A program made the translations under genes and the position numbers. The notes beneath the pieces are model-generated. The model was not told the origin of the DNA. It searched no databases and saw only the letters and a list, made by a program, of their open reading frames with translations. From contig JAUMIR010000004.1 in the NCBI GenBank assembly GCA_030847615.1, positions 77,531,001-77,595,000 of the forward strand: a stretch of DNA of 64,000 nucleotides. The letters are read 5' to 3'. Shown piece after piece: positions 12,370 to 24,200 of this stretch. The DNA is from Gambelia wislizenii. Lineage: Eukaryota; Chordata; Lepidosauria; Squamata; Crotaphytidae. Numbering within the stretch: position 1 is the stretch's first letter; each line of letters starts with the position of its first letter.

Positions 12370-13170
12370 AATCTGAAGAAAACAGTATACTGCACTAAGT
12401 ATTAAGATTATCACATATTTCCAACCTAAAACATTAGATCTTCATCTAAATCCACAGTTCTGCATAAAGAGTAACAGATAACTTGATTAAACAAATGACA
12501 CACAAACACGATGCGTTGCCAACTTTTTTTTTTTAATCCACAGCTGATTCAACAGTCAATATCCGTATGTGAAAAAGTATGTGAACCTTTAGGTCAGTAC
12601 GTAGTGGCACTCCCTTGAGCAGCAATGATTTCAAGTAAGCACTTGCTGTAACAGTTGGTCAGTCTCTCACATAGGTTTTGAGGAATTTTGGACCATTCCA
12701 CCTCACAGAACTGTTTCAACTCAGTTACATTTGAGGGCTTTCTTAGATGAACAGCTCACTTGGGGGCTCAGTTCTCTGACTAGGCCATTCTAAAACCTTC
12801 CTCAACCATTATTTGGTAGGTCTGCTAGTATGTTCCAGATCATTGTCGTATTGCATATGTTCAGGTTCAGCTACCAGATGGATGGCCTGGCGTTCCAGAA
12901 TTCTGTAATATACCGCAGAATACATATTTGTGTCCATGATGGCAACTCATCCAGGTCCAGAGGTAGCAAAGCAGGCTCAATTGATGGCATTGCTACCACC
13001 AGGCTTGATGCTTAGAATGAGCTTCTTCTGTTCAAACTCAGTATTTTCTTTTTGCCACTGGCAATGTTTGTAACTGAGCCCAAGAAGTTATACCTTCGAC
13101 ACCTCCTTTGGCTAAATGCACGGCAACGGAACACACGATGGAGAGAAGGATGACTCACTTATTCTACAGT
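12370..13170. mobile_element. Decayed DNA-transposon-like repeat (family uncertain)
   Basis: The region contains GAAAAAGTATGTGAACC and 'ttttggaccattccacctcacagaactg', strings I associate with a dispersed vertebrate DNA-transposon family whose name I cannot give with confidence. No intact ORF spans it. Boundaries are approximate. Confidence 0.35.
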
Positions 13171-13959
13171 AAAATGATCATCTGCGTCTAAAGTGAATCC
13201 TCCCCCACTCTGCTTTTTATGTATAAGTATTCTTGCTATGTAAACAAAGTATTTTTAAGAGCTTGCCTTTGGGGGTGCTTGGTCCAGAGGCACAATGAAC
13301 ATCCTTTTGTCCACCAAACACCCCCAATGTTTCCAGAGGAGGTTGGAGTGAGGTTGGAAGGTTATTCCCTGATTCACCCTCCTCTTGGACAGAAATTGAT
13401 GTTATTGAAACTGTTTATAATTACTGTTAGTTACACAGTCGATCTCCTGTAATAGAAAGAAATTGGCAACAATGTTTCCAGGAACATAATCATGGTATAG
13501 CAAACTCTGTCAGAGAAACCTTGCGAGGTGATTTGGTAAAATCTGCCAGTTCAAACAAAAAAAGTGACATCTTCAAACCGTAATACCTTATTAGTCCCAT
13601 GACCTTGATAAGGGCACTGCCCTTTAATGTCTGAGGCTTAGGGATGCACTCCAAATGAGGCAAAATATTGAAACAACTTACACCTTTCAATCCTGATATA
13701 TTATTTTTAATGATATATTGAGGCTTTGGCTGTGCCCCCATATGTGTGTCCATGTGTTCGCAGGAAAGGGAGATGGGCAGTAGATGGGGGAATGGAGCCC
13801 ATGGAAGGGGTCATGGAGGCAGGGAGACTCCTCTAGCAAAAGGTCTCAGAAATAGCGAGACCTCCCCCCATCACTCCATGCAGAATTTTCTTTGTTGCCA
13901 TTTCCTGTCTTTTCTCCAAGGGGGTTAAGAAAGCTCATGTGACTGCCTGCCTCCTCCAT

Positions 13960-14025
13960 TGCTGTTGTGTGCTTTCAAGTCATTTCCAGCTTATGGTGAT
14001 CCTTTCATGGGACCCAAGAAGTTAG
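13960..14025 (-). repeat. SINE type 1 tail fragment
   Basis: GCTGTTGTGTGCTTTCAAGT followed by 'atttccagcttatggtgatcc' matches the 3' part of the SINE at 5330. Confidence 0.6.
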
Positions 14026-14144
14026 GGAAAGCCCTTCTGATCCTTCAAGCTAAGAGTAGTGGAGCATTCTGGGAAAGGACCACAGAGGGGACCCCAGGGG
14101 AGGATATGCTAAGTTCTGATCAACAGCGCCAGTGTTTCAGGTAT

Positions 14145-14470
14145 TTCCATGTTTAAATATTTGAAGGGATATCATACTGAGGATGGAGCAAGTTTGTTTT
14201 CTGCTGCTCCAGAGACTAGGACATGGAGCAATGGGTTCAAACTAAAGGAAAAGAGATTCCCCCTAAACATTAGGAAGAACTTCCTGACAGTAAGAGCTGT
14301 TCAGAAGTGGAATGTGCTGCCTGGGAGTGTGGTGGAGTCTCCTTCTTTGGAGGTTTTTAAACAGAGCCTGGATGGCCATCTGTTGGGAATGATTTGATTG
14401 TGTATTCCTGCATGGCAAGGGGTTGGACTGGACGGCCCTTGTGGTCTCTTCCAATTCTATGATTCTATGA
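14145..14470 (+). repeat. CR1 LINE 3' end
   Basis: The translated stretch FKYLKGYHTEDGASLFSAAP, then FLTVRAVQKWNVLPGSVVES, is the C-terminal end of CR1 ORF2. It is followed by the CR1 terminal microsatellite-like ATTCTATGATTCTATGA. It is 5'-truncated, as CR1 copies usually are. Confidence 0.9.
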
Positions 14471-14684
14471 CCTGTCTGCCCAGAGAACATGGTTCCAGAA
14501 TTTTGGGAGATTATGTATGGAATTTTTTAGCAACCTGAGATTAGCAAATTGAGATAAACAGCAGGGTTTGTTTTAAAGAACAGATGTTTCCTTCTGTCTG
14601 TCTTCACATGAACATTTTTGTTCAGTCTTTTCCTGATAACTGAGCCATGAGTGCTCACATTACAGGATGCCCTTAAAGACAACT

Positions 14685-15130
14685 CAAAAGCTGCAGATAG
14701 TACAAAATTCTTCAACAAGACTGCTGGTCAGAATTCCATATAGCAACTACAAAAAACAGTCTTAAAGGACTTGAAGCAGGTGTCAATATGCCTCTGGTTT
14801 GAATTCAAGGTCCTGGTGATAACATCAAAAGCCCTTAAATGACTTGGAGCATAAAACCTGAATGAATCCCATCCCCACCCCACATATACAACTGTCTATG
14901 GATTGAGGTCTACTGGATGTCTCCTTCCTCTGTCTTCCACCTGTGGGAGCCAAATGCTGTGACACAATCATGACATGACCTATTTCCTGACAACTCAAAC
15001 TCACAAAGTTTCTCATTCTTTTATAGTATGGGGCCTGCCAAACTCTCCCTTACAAACCAATCTGATTGTTTAAGCACCTGATTCTAATTCTTCCTTTTAA
15101 TGTAAGGGAATGTAACCACTTCTATACTTC
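14685..15130 (+). repeat. L2-like LINE fragment
   Basis: Broken frames contain LQIVQNSSTRLLVRIP and, further on, a stretch resembling 'FKVLVITSKAL', the C-terminal signature of L2-type reverse transcriptases. The copy is heavily decayed and the boundaries are guesses. Confidence 0.5.
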
Positions 15131-15169
15131 ACCTGAACTTTTATGTACTCACTGTCTGCCTAATTGAGA

Positions 15170-15185
15170 TCTCTCTCTCTCTCTT
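15170..15185. repeat. (TC)n microsatellite
   Basis: Alternating CT dinucleotides followed by a T run. Confidence 0.8.
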
Positions 15186-15787
15186 TTTTTTTAACAAGAC
15201 ACAGAACATGTTAACATAAACCTTATTGGCTACTTCCAAAAGTACAGGTTTTGATTCATGAAGACTATCATGGTAAAACTACTTAAGTTCTGTAATTATT
15301 ATTAGGGTTCACAAACTTTTTCTCATCACTGTAATAGCAGCAAATATTTAGTTGTACAGCTTCTATGTCATTAAAAAAATATTTTCAGTTCCTGAGTATC
15401 AACCAGCATGGCATCTAGAACTTTGTGTGTCTGGTATTTTTCCATTTATTTTGTTTCTTTTGAAACACACACACACTTCCAGCAGTCAGGGTAGGCTTTT
15501 TCAAGACAGTCAGATGAATGGAAGCTTCCTCCTCCGACTGTAATGACTTACTGGTGATAATGAAATTTACCCAGTGACCTGACTGGAAAGATCAACAATC
15601 ACTGATCTCTAATCAGGTATTTACCAAAGCTCCATGATTAGTAATTAGTACTTACTGTGCTTCTATTTGGCTCCCATCAATCTCCAAACCCAATCAACAC
15701 ATAACTTAAATTTCATATGCAATTTCAGTTGGTTCACTTTAATACATTCTTTTTTCTTTCTTTCTTTCTTTTTTTTTGGCTTTTAAA

Positions 15788-15907
15788 GCAGAGGTAAGAA
15801 ACTTCCAGAAGTCCAGGGCTGCACACATCTCCCCAGAATCCCGGAGAGCCACTCCACCCACTCTTATTTTTTTAAGGTACAACGGTCCCTTGCACTTTGC
15901 CTAGCCC
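15788..15907. mobile_element. hAT-like MITE
   Basis: The left end CAGAGGTAAG and the right end CTAGCCCTG are imperfect inverted repeats (CAGAGGTAAG against CAGGGCTAGG). They are flanked by related 8-mers, TTTTAAAG and CTTTAAAC, possibly a decayed 8-bp target duplication. Non-autonomous, about 120 bp. Confidence 0.5.
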
Positions 15908-15915
15908 TGCTTTAA

Positions 15916-17565
15916 ACAAACCTCATATTCAGATGTACTGAATAGTTTAGTGGTTAACAGGTATGAAAATTGACTAAACTGGTCTCTTTTCAATAGTACC
16001 TTTAATAAAGATGTAATAATCACTTCTTCCAATCTTCTGACTGGATATACAGCATGTGGACATGCTGAGCACCAGAAACAGAGAGGATGGAAGTAGGTTC
16101 TTGTATTTTTCAGTCACAGACAAAAATGAATGCTTTTAAAAATAATTTCCACCCACCCAAATACCCAGTTAGAAACAAGGGGTACATAAGCACACTGCCT
16201 TCATGTTAACTCTTATCCTTGGAAGCACATATGTAGACACGAACACTTAGTTACTGAGGGGAAGGTGACTGAAGTAGATAAGTGCCCTCCTTCCCTTCAA
16301 CCTGAGAGTAGGTAGAATAGGGCAGGGCACATTGTCCAAGGGGCTGTCTAAATGGGGAAAATACTCCTCACGGAATGAGAGCAGAATCCTACCTGTCTTA
16401 ATGGGATCCTGAACTGTATTGGCGTATTTGGAAGGAGAGGGCCAAAAACATCAAAAACTCTGAAGGAAAAGCCTTTGTGGCTTTCCCCAGAGTTTTAAAA
16501 ATACAGCAAGGGGAAGGCGCATTCCTGCTCATTGGGACAAACAATTTCCTTTGAATCATTTTCCTATAGGAGAGGAAGAGCAAAGCTGATTGGCCGGATG
16601 AGCACAGGGGCGGAACTTGCTAACAGGGCAAGCGCCTGGCATTGCCATGCTGATTTTTTGCCTTAGTGTGGCTAGCCGCTTGGAGAGGGAGATAGGGGGC
16701 ATTTCTCCACCTCCTCCTCCTCCTCTGAGCAGCTGGCCAAGTGGCTACTAACGTCCCTTTCCAGCCTCCATGGCTGGAAAGGGACGCTAGCCCCTTTTCC
16801 TCCTTCCGCAGAAAACTGACACGGCTACCATCTTGATTTGCAGCCATGTGAACATCACAGAGAGGAGCTTCAAATACACTCAATTTTGCCAAAATGCCGT
16901 GGAGACAAAGGAACATTGCTACGAATTGCCAATAACGCACAGGTATGTGCATTATTTCCTCCCGTACAGATGAGCCCCAAGTCCAATTCTCCCCAGAGAT
17001 ATAACAAACAATACCCTTCTGTTTTGGGAAATGGGATGCAGTAGCCATGCCCAGAATTAACTCTGTGAAGAAAAGCTTCCCTGAAACTTTTACCTGCTAG
17101 ATCAGAATGTATATGTGTAATTTGGGTGTGCATCCAAGTATACATTTCATGGAAGCAATGCAATGTGGATTGACAGTATTGACACTGCAGGTGCACATTT
17201 GGAAGTGCATGTGATTTACTCTTTAAGATTTTTAATCCAATAAGTGATATGCATGCAGAAGCAATGATTGTTATTCAGACTAGGACAAGGAAGTGTGGGC
17301 AGGCAACAGAAATGGAGAAATAAAAATGAGAAAAATATCTAATTCTACTCTTCTCCCCAAAATAAATTTCTTCAGGGATTCACCTGCTAAAAAGGCTGGC
17401 TTACACTGTGAAAAGAGCAAGCAAACAAAACCAAAGGAAACAAAACTCCAAATCATAACCTTTGGTTTGTTATGAGCCTACATTTGTAGTTTATTACATT
17501 CAAGAGTAAACACTACATCATGTTCATGGAGGGGATCAAAGCATATCACAGACGATCACAGAAGC
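15916..17565. other. Intron 4 sequence with a short perfect hairpin
   Basis: Mostly unrecognised sequence. At 16753-16785 a 14-bp perfect inverted repeat (GTCCCTTTCCAGCC and its complement) encloses a 5-base loop. A CTC-rich patch precedes it. I see no gene. Confidence 0.5.
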
Positions 17566-18130
17566 TTTTTCCTGTAACTGTGAACTCACACAAATGAGTC
17601 ATCGGCATCATCATTGGAGCTTTCTAAATGGGAGAAGTGAGTGTTTTGGTAGTAGCCCCACTGCTCAGCATGCATGCCTAGGGCAATTCTCACTCAAATC
17701 ATCACTATCACAGAAGCAGCCAAGGAGCTAAGGATGCAGGACACTTAGAGGGCAGGATAGGTGAGGTTGTGTGAGTTCAGAGATGATCACTTGAAGAACC
17801 ACAGTTACAGATAAGCAACCTGTTCTTCTTCTTCATAGTCTCTGTGACTCACATAAATGGGAAGCTAACAAACTACTCACCAACAGCGGAGGCAGTGTCA
17901 TGCAACACAGGAAGAGCTCTCCCAAATGCAGCCTCTGCTCTTGCCCTCACATCAAACCTGTAATCCTGTATAAAGGTAGAAAACTAAAACTAGGTAGCTG
18001 CACCTTGGAGGAATACTGTCAAGGTGGACGGCACTGTGGTCAAATAACTAAACACTGAGGTAGGAGGCTCCCTGTTAGACAAGTCGGTAAGCGGCAAACC
18101 CTTCCTGGAACTTGAGTAATAAAGTGTCTT

Positions 18131-18380
18131 TCAGGCTTCCAGAAAGTAGTTCTGGCCCGCATAAAAGGTGAGTGCCTGGTGGACATAGAGATTGTGAAGG
18201 GAGCACTCCAAGTCAGAAGGATTCCTCATCAAAAAAGGCAACATGTCCTGGTTAAGGTGGAAGGCAGAAACTAATTTAGGTAAGAGGAACGAAACCCTTG
18301 TTGCCTCTTCCACCTTCTGGACAATGAAATAGTTCACAGTGAGGTCTAACCCATCAAGTAGACATAAGGTGACTTGGATG
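18131..18380 (-). pseudogene. DIRS A3 tyrosine recombinase remnant
   Basis: FLLPKLVSAFHLNQDMLPFL and LECSLHNLYVHQALTF parallel FLPKVVCSFHLNNPSSWLSN and the following segment of the recombinase in the copy at 55005-61217. The upstream arginine motif is missing. The HxxR and tyrosine segments may persist as decayed sequence toward 17900. Confidence 0.55.
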
Positions 18381-18857
18381 TTGGCAATGAGACGGTCTTG
18401 GGAACGCACAACAAAAAGCCAGTTGTCTATGTGCAGGAAGAGTACAACACCTTGTAACTGAAGTCATGCAGCCAACGCAGCCTTGCATTTTGTAAAAACA
18501 TGTAGAGCAGTGAAGAAGGGAACAAAAGTGGCAGGCCCTTCTTCCCACAGTGAAACAGAGAAAGCGACAATGACAAGGCTTGATTGTGATATGGAAATAC
18601 ACAGCCTTTAAATTGAGAGTTGCAAACCAGCCTCCCATCTGCATCAAGGGAAGGATGGAACTGAAGGAAATCATCCTGAACCACCTAGGTTCCACATAGA
18701 AATTGACATCCTGAAGGTCTAGAATCAGACGGAGGCTACCTGTCTTTCTTTGATATAGTGAAATATATTGAGAGAAAACCCCTAAATGCAGATGAAAGAC
18801 AGGAACAGGCTCTATTGCTCCTTTGAGCAAAAGCAATTTCACTTCCTGGTTGAGCAC
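18354..18857 (-). pseudogene. DIRS A3 reverse transcriptase remnant
   Basis: The translation includes KLLLLKGAIEPVPV, SLRLILDLQDVNFYVEPRWF, RMISFSSILPLMQMGGWFAT and LNLKAVYFHITIKPCHCRFL. These correspond to the RT fingers and palm of the complete copy at 58314-57833. The aspartate usual in 'LDLKDAY' reads as alanine here (LNLKAVYFH), and no YIDD-like box follows. Degenerate. Confidence 0.8.
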
Positions 18858-19499
18858 TGGAGATGAAAGGGTACTGGGCGGGGTTTTCTAGAACTCTATC
18901 GCATAACCTCTCTTCATGATGTCGAAGCCTGATAAGTCCATGATGATGGAGTCCCATGTGTGATGAAACCTTGCCAATTTGTCATGAAAAGGGAGCATAT
19001 GAGAGATGTGGTGACTGCTGCAGGATAAGTCAAAGGCACCATCTTGCTAGGGTCCCGATGCCTTTTCTTGAAAGACTGGACTCACCAGACAAAAATTTCT
19101 TCAACCAGGAAGAAGGGAGTAGATTAGTTCTACTCAGATGGCTACTCAAGAGGACTATAAGAGTGCTTCAAAGATGAGGCATATTTCACCCATGAAGATG
19201 ATGGTAAGCTGCTGGGTTTGGGACTGAATACCAAACTCTCTTGCAATACAGTACATTTTCTTGGTGCGCTACAACTTCTCATCAGTGACTATGTTGAAGA
19301 AGCCCTGTTCATCAAATGGAAGGTCCTCTATAGCAGATCTTACTGGGTAAGAGAGGCCAGAAGAGTGAAGCAGGCATGGTGGTATAGAGCAATGGCACCA
19401 GCTAAGGCTTTACCACTGCACTCAGCAAGCATGTCTGGCTGTATTGATCTGCTGAACCGTAAGACAGTATGCCTCAGTTTGCAGGATCATGGTTATTCT

Positions 19500-20400
19500 T
19501 CGGTCCTCATGTGGAAGTCTGTCCATGTAGGGTGAAATATTCTCCTATAGGAGCTGTTGGTAAGCTCCCATGTATGCTTCACAATTTTCAATATGAAGCG
19601 AAAGTGCCACTGTAGAACAAAATTTTCATGACATCGCTTTTTCCCTTTTTTGTCTGCTGGTGTTGAGTGTTGTCTTTAGGAAGACTTTTACTAAGCAGAG
19701 TCAACAATGTTGGAATTTAGCCTAGAGTGTGGGAAAAACCAATCATGGCCTGTTTTAAGTATCTTATATAAGGTCTCAATCTTCCTAGAAATGGGGGGAA
19801 CTGAAGACAGCATTGACCAGGACTTCCTAGGAACCTCAAGGAATGAGGCAAACAGCAGTATTGAGACTGGTGCTGGAGCTTGATACTGGATGAGCCATAA
19901 ACAGGACTGAAAACTAACAGTTCTGGATGCTTGAGAGCTTTTGCCATGCAGAGCATCTGGTCCATGAATGAGCTAACATCATCCATTGGTGAAGCCAGGT
20001 TCTGGTCCTCCACAACTGCCTCAGTAGAGGCCAAATTGGGTTTTCTGAAGGTGTAGAAGACTCATCTGTTTCATCATCAGACCTCAGAGTCAGAATGTTG
20101 TATTGGGCGAACAGTCCTCACTTCTGGAGAAGCAGATGTGTGTGTCACTGTGATTTGCATATAAAAATGTTGCTTGGTTTATTGTGCGAGTAGGAGGCAA
20201 GTTGCTATTGGGACAGGGAGATAATTGAGTGTTGAAGTGAATGTTAGGGTTTTCAGTTTGAGTATGTGGCTGAGGGGTGAATGCTTGACAATGCAAACAA
20301 GCCCCTACGCTGTGCTCTTCACCCAAACACAAGAGGCACGGAGTGTCCCTCATTCTCAGGGAACTTACTCCCAAAAGGACAAACACCTCTTGAACAAGCT
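19500..20400 (-). pseudogene. DIRS A3 Gag-like remnant
   Basis: The N-terminal part keeps CLLCLGEEHSVGACLHCQAF, a Cys/His cluster that matches CLICLGESHNVDACVQCKAF in the copy at 60789. Further down, SPMDDVSSFMDQMLCMAKAL matches SPTDDVHSFSEQVVHMSHAL. The frames are broken. The copia insertion lies about 190 bases upstream of this ORF, in the DIRS 5' region. Confidence 0.7.
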
Positions 20401-20586
20401 GGTAGAGGCCATAAACCCCTAAAGGCTAAGAGAAGAAAAGTCAGCAGAGTCCAAGTCAAGTTGAAAGATAATTTTGAAGAACAATGCCAAAATACTTAGA
20501 GGAAAGAAGTCAAGCCAATCTGAATCCAATACTAAGGAAGTTCTCAATCAGTGATTTTTAAAAAAGGAACTCTGAACAGCATAATC

Positions 20587-20591
20587 TGATG
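20587..20591. repeat. Target-site duplication of the copia element, left
   Basis: TGATG directly precedes the low-coordinate LTR and recurs directly after the other LTR at 26135-26139. A 5-bp duplication is the size usual for Ty1/copia integrases. Confidence 0.9.
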
Positions 20592-21255
20592 TGTCAGGGA
20601 TGATGGGAGTTGTAGCTCTTCACCTCTGGCTCAAACTCACCACCTTGTTATGCAGCAGAGCCAACCAGCTTAGATCAGTGGTTAATGCTTTTCTCCAAAG
20701 CAGCAGAGTTTCAGAGAATAGGCTGAAGATCCTGACAAACTCTCCAAGCCTCCTCACTCTTCTCCAGGTGTCTCCAAAATGTCTCCAGGATACACTCAGG
20801 CAACTCAGTAGTTTTATATAAAACCTACTTTATTCTTCTATATAAATATACTATATGCTATAAGGTCAACAAATCACAATCTCTACACACTACTCCACCT
20901 CTACTCAACCACAAAAATACATTGGCAAACATTGCAATTTTATAGCCATTGTTTATCACCACCCACTAATTAGTTTCCACCCAGTGGGTGTGTACTTCCA
21001 TTCTGATTGGTCCACATAGTTCCACCCATGCCTAAGACCAACCCATGTATTTCAACATTTCACCTTGTACACTTAATGATTCTCAGGTGTTTCCATTCTG
21101 CATTCAGTACCTCTGTCCTTGGCTCTCAGGACTTCTAGATTACATTAGCAGTTTCACCTGTGTAGCTTCATAATTGCTCTTGCTTAGTCATTGTGACTTT
21201 CACATACATATTTTATTTCTTTCACTGTATGTCCCATGTTGCATTTTCCTTAACA
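20592..21255 (-). repeat. Copia 3' LTR
   Basis: 664 bp. On the minus strand it starts TGTTAAGGAAAATGC and ends CATCATCCCTGACA. Aligned by eye to the other LTR, the only difference seen is 20752 (C) against 25631 (T) on the plus strand. Confidence 0.95.
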
Positions 21256-21265
21256 ATCCCCTCCG
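21256..21265 (-). other. Copia polypurine tract
   Basis: On the minus strand CGGAGGGGAT abuts the start of the 3' LTR. The purine core GGAGGGGA is the expected plus-strand primer. Confidence 0.8.
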
Positions 21266-21286
21266 AAATAAAATATTGTATGTGTC

Positions 21287-24200
21287 TTACAATGTCATTC
21301 CAACCATTTGTGTCAGCCTTTCATGTTTTTCTGCTGTCAATGCTTTTGTGAACAAATCTGCTATGTTGTGTTGTGTTTCTATATATCTCAATTCTATTTC
21401 ACCCTTCTGAACCATGTCTCGCACATTTTGATATCTTACACCAACATATTTTGTTCTGTTCTTCAAACTTTCAGTTTCAGCCATCGCTATGCATGACTGT
21501 GAATCTTCCAGAATTTCCACTGGTATCTTGTAACTTTCATTTAAATCATTTAGCAATTGCTTAATCCACTGTACCTCATTTACTATCTCATTCAAAGCAG
21601 CGAATTCTGCTTCTGTTGTGCTTAACGTTACATTAGTTTGTTTTCTACTTCTCCAAACTATTGGACTTTCACTATATTTAATTATCATACCTGTAACTGA
21701 CTTCTTGTCTCCTAATTCTGATGCAAATGAACTGTCTACATAACAATCTAGATCTGAACTATTGTTTCTTATTATCAATTTCCTATCTACGGTTCCTTTC
21801 AAATATCTCAACAAATGTTTTACCGCTGTCCAGTCTTCAATTTTTGGATCATTAACACTTCTAGACAATACATTTACAGCATAAGAAATGTCTGGTCTGG
21901 TATGGCAAGATATGAATTGTAAAGATCCTATTATACTTCTGAAGAAAGTCTTGTCCTCAAACGCTCTAGTTGTTTTCTCAGACACAAAACCAGTTGTCAT
22001 TGGAGCTCTTACTATTTTTGCATTCTGTAATCCACACTTTTCAATCAATCTTTCAATTTTATTTCTCTGACTTAATAAACAATGTCCTTCTTCTGTCCAT
22101 TCAACACAAATACCTAAATAAGACTTCAATACACCTAAGTCCTTCAAAACAAACTTCTCAGACAATTCTCTTTTTACTGACTCAATTTCCTGTTTTGACT
22201 TTGCTGCTACGCACAAATCATCTACATAAATCACTAATACTATGTCTCCTTTTGTATAAACACAAGCATCTGCAATGCTCCTCTTGTAACCTAGCTTAAC
22301 TAGCTCATCATTGATGCACAGATTCCACGCTCTGGCACTTTGTTTTAAACCATACAACGCTTTCTTTAATTTATATACTCTCTGACTACCATTTTCTTCG
22401 AAACCTTGTGGCTGCTCCATAAATATTTCTTCATTCAAAACTGCATTCAAGTAAGCTGTCTCAAAATCAAAATGTTCTACAACTAAATTCCTTTTTGCTG
22501 CTACTGCTAGAACCATTCTCAGACTTTCTGGCTTTGCAGTTGGAGAATATGTCTTATCATAGTTCTCATACTGCTGTTGTGCAAAACCCTTAGCCACTAA
22601 CCTAGCTTTATATTTGATACTTCCATCTGGCATTTCTTTCCTTTTGTATACCCATTTACAACCAATTACTTTCATGTCTTTGGGTCTGTCAACAATTTCA
22701 AAAACATCTTTATTTACCAGGCAACCAAACTCATTATCCATTGCATCAAACCATCTTTCCTGTTCTTCACTAGAATAACTTTCCAATTCTTCAAAACTTT
22801 CAGGCTCTTCTACTGCTAAACAAGCTCTTGCCTTTGTCACAACAAACCTATCTGGAGGCTTTCTAACTCTATGACTACGCCTGGGAATAAAATCTGCTGT
22901 TCTGTCTCTTTCATCCTCACTTTCTCTACTGGGAGTTGTAGTTCTATGACTAAATCTCTTGTCTTCAGTCATTCGAGTAGTAGTAGGCCTAGATGCTATC
23001 TCATCATCGGAAGAACTACCACTGCTGCTAGGTGATGCTTCCTGCTTAACTGAAACCCCTCCGTTTCCTGAGGTTGGTTCAGTTTGTGCTTCTGGCTCAT
23101 TTGAACTCCCTAATCTCAAAAACACTTCTTTATTGGCATGCAGTTTGTCCCAACCAGCATGTCTCTCGAAATTTGCAGACCTAGAATACTGCACTTGTTT
23201 TCCTCCCAAATGAAACTTGTAGCTATTTCCAGAATACCCCAAAAACCTAAGCCTTTTGCTTTTGGGTTCTCCTTTCCTCCTGAAACAAGCAGGTGTGTAA
23301 ACATGAGCAAATTGTCCAAAAACCCTTAAGTACTTGTAATTTGGCATTCTCCCATACAATACCCTGTAGGGAATGTCTTCAATTTCTGAATGGTACAATC
23401 TGTTACTGATATGTACTGCAGTCAAAGTTGCTTCTGCCCAAAAACTATCTTTCACCCCTGCATCTGCCATCATACAAGCAGTAATTCTTTTTATATCTTG
23501 TATTTTCTTCTCTGCTAACCCATCCTCACTAGGACAAGCAGGGTTTGTAGTTTCATGCCTTATTCCCACCTTGTGAAACCAGTTAAACAATTGCTTATTT
23601 AAAAATTCTCCTCCTCTATCAGTAATGATGGTGCCTACTCTGCTATCAAATTGTCTTTCCACCATTCTTACCCATGCTTTTAAACTTTGCCCAGCGTCAG
23701 ATTTGTTTTTCATTATTCTCACAAATGCAAACCTTGTATACCTATCAACAATTACTAGGAAATACTTGCTTCCCCCTAAGGACAAGCAATTAGCTTGGGC
23801 GACATCTGCATGTACATACTGAAATGGTCTTTGAGCAATTCTTTTTGTTTTCTTAGCTACTGGAAAAGCTCTGACCTTTACCTGATGACATACCGTACAA
23901 TCTAAGTGGTTTTTGCATTCAGCAACTTTTAAATCTGGACACATACTGATTAAATTCTTTAAACATTTGAAGCTCGCATGGCCGAATTTTCTGTGGAGCT
24001 CGTGTATGCAGTCTTTGTGGATTGGAATATTTTCTATGTTATTAGCTTCTTCAACCCTGTAGCTATCAATATTGTCCTCCAAATAATAAAGTTTGTCCTT
24101 TTTCAAACCTATGCCACGCAATTCCCCATTCAGTTTTATCTTACACATGTTCTTTTCAAAGATGACTGTGTAGTCTCTTTCTGTTAATCTGCTTACTGAT

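Noticed and set aside
16398..17196. Host exon in the GC-richer patch of intron 4
   Set aside because: ORFs there have no recognisable domain, and no splice-site pair of fitting phase was seen between exons 4 and 5.
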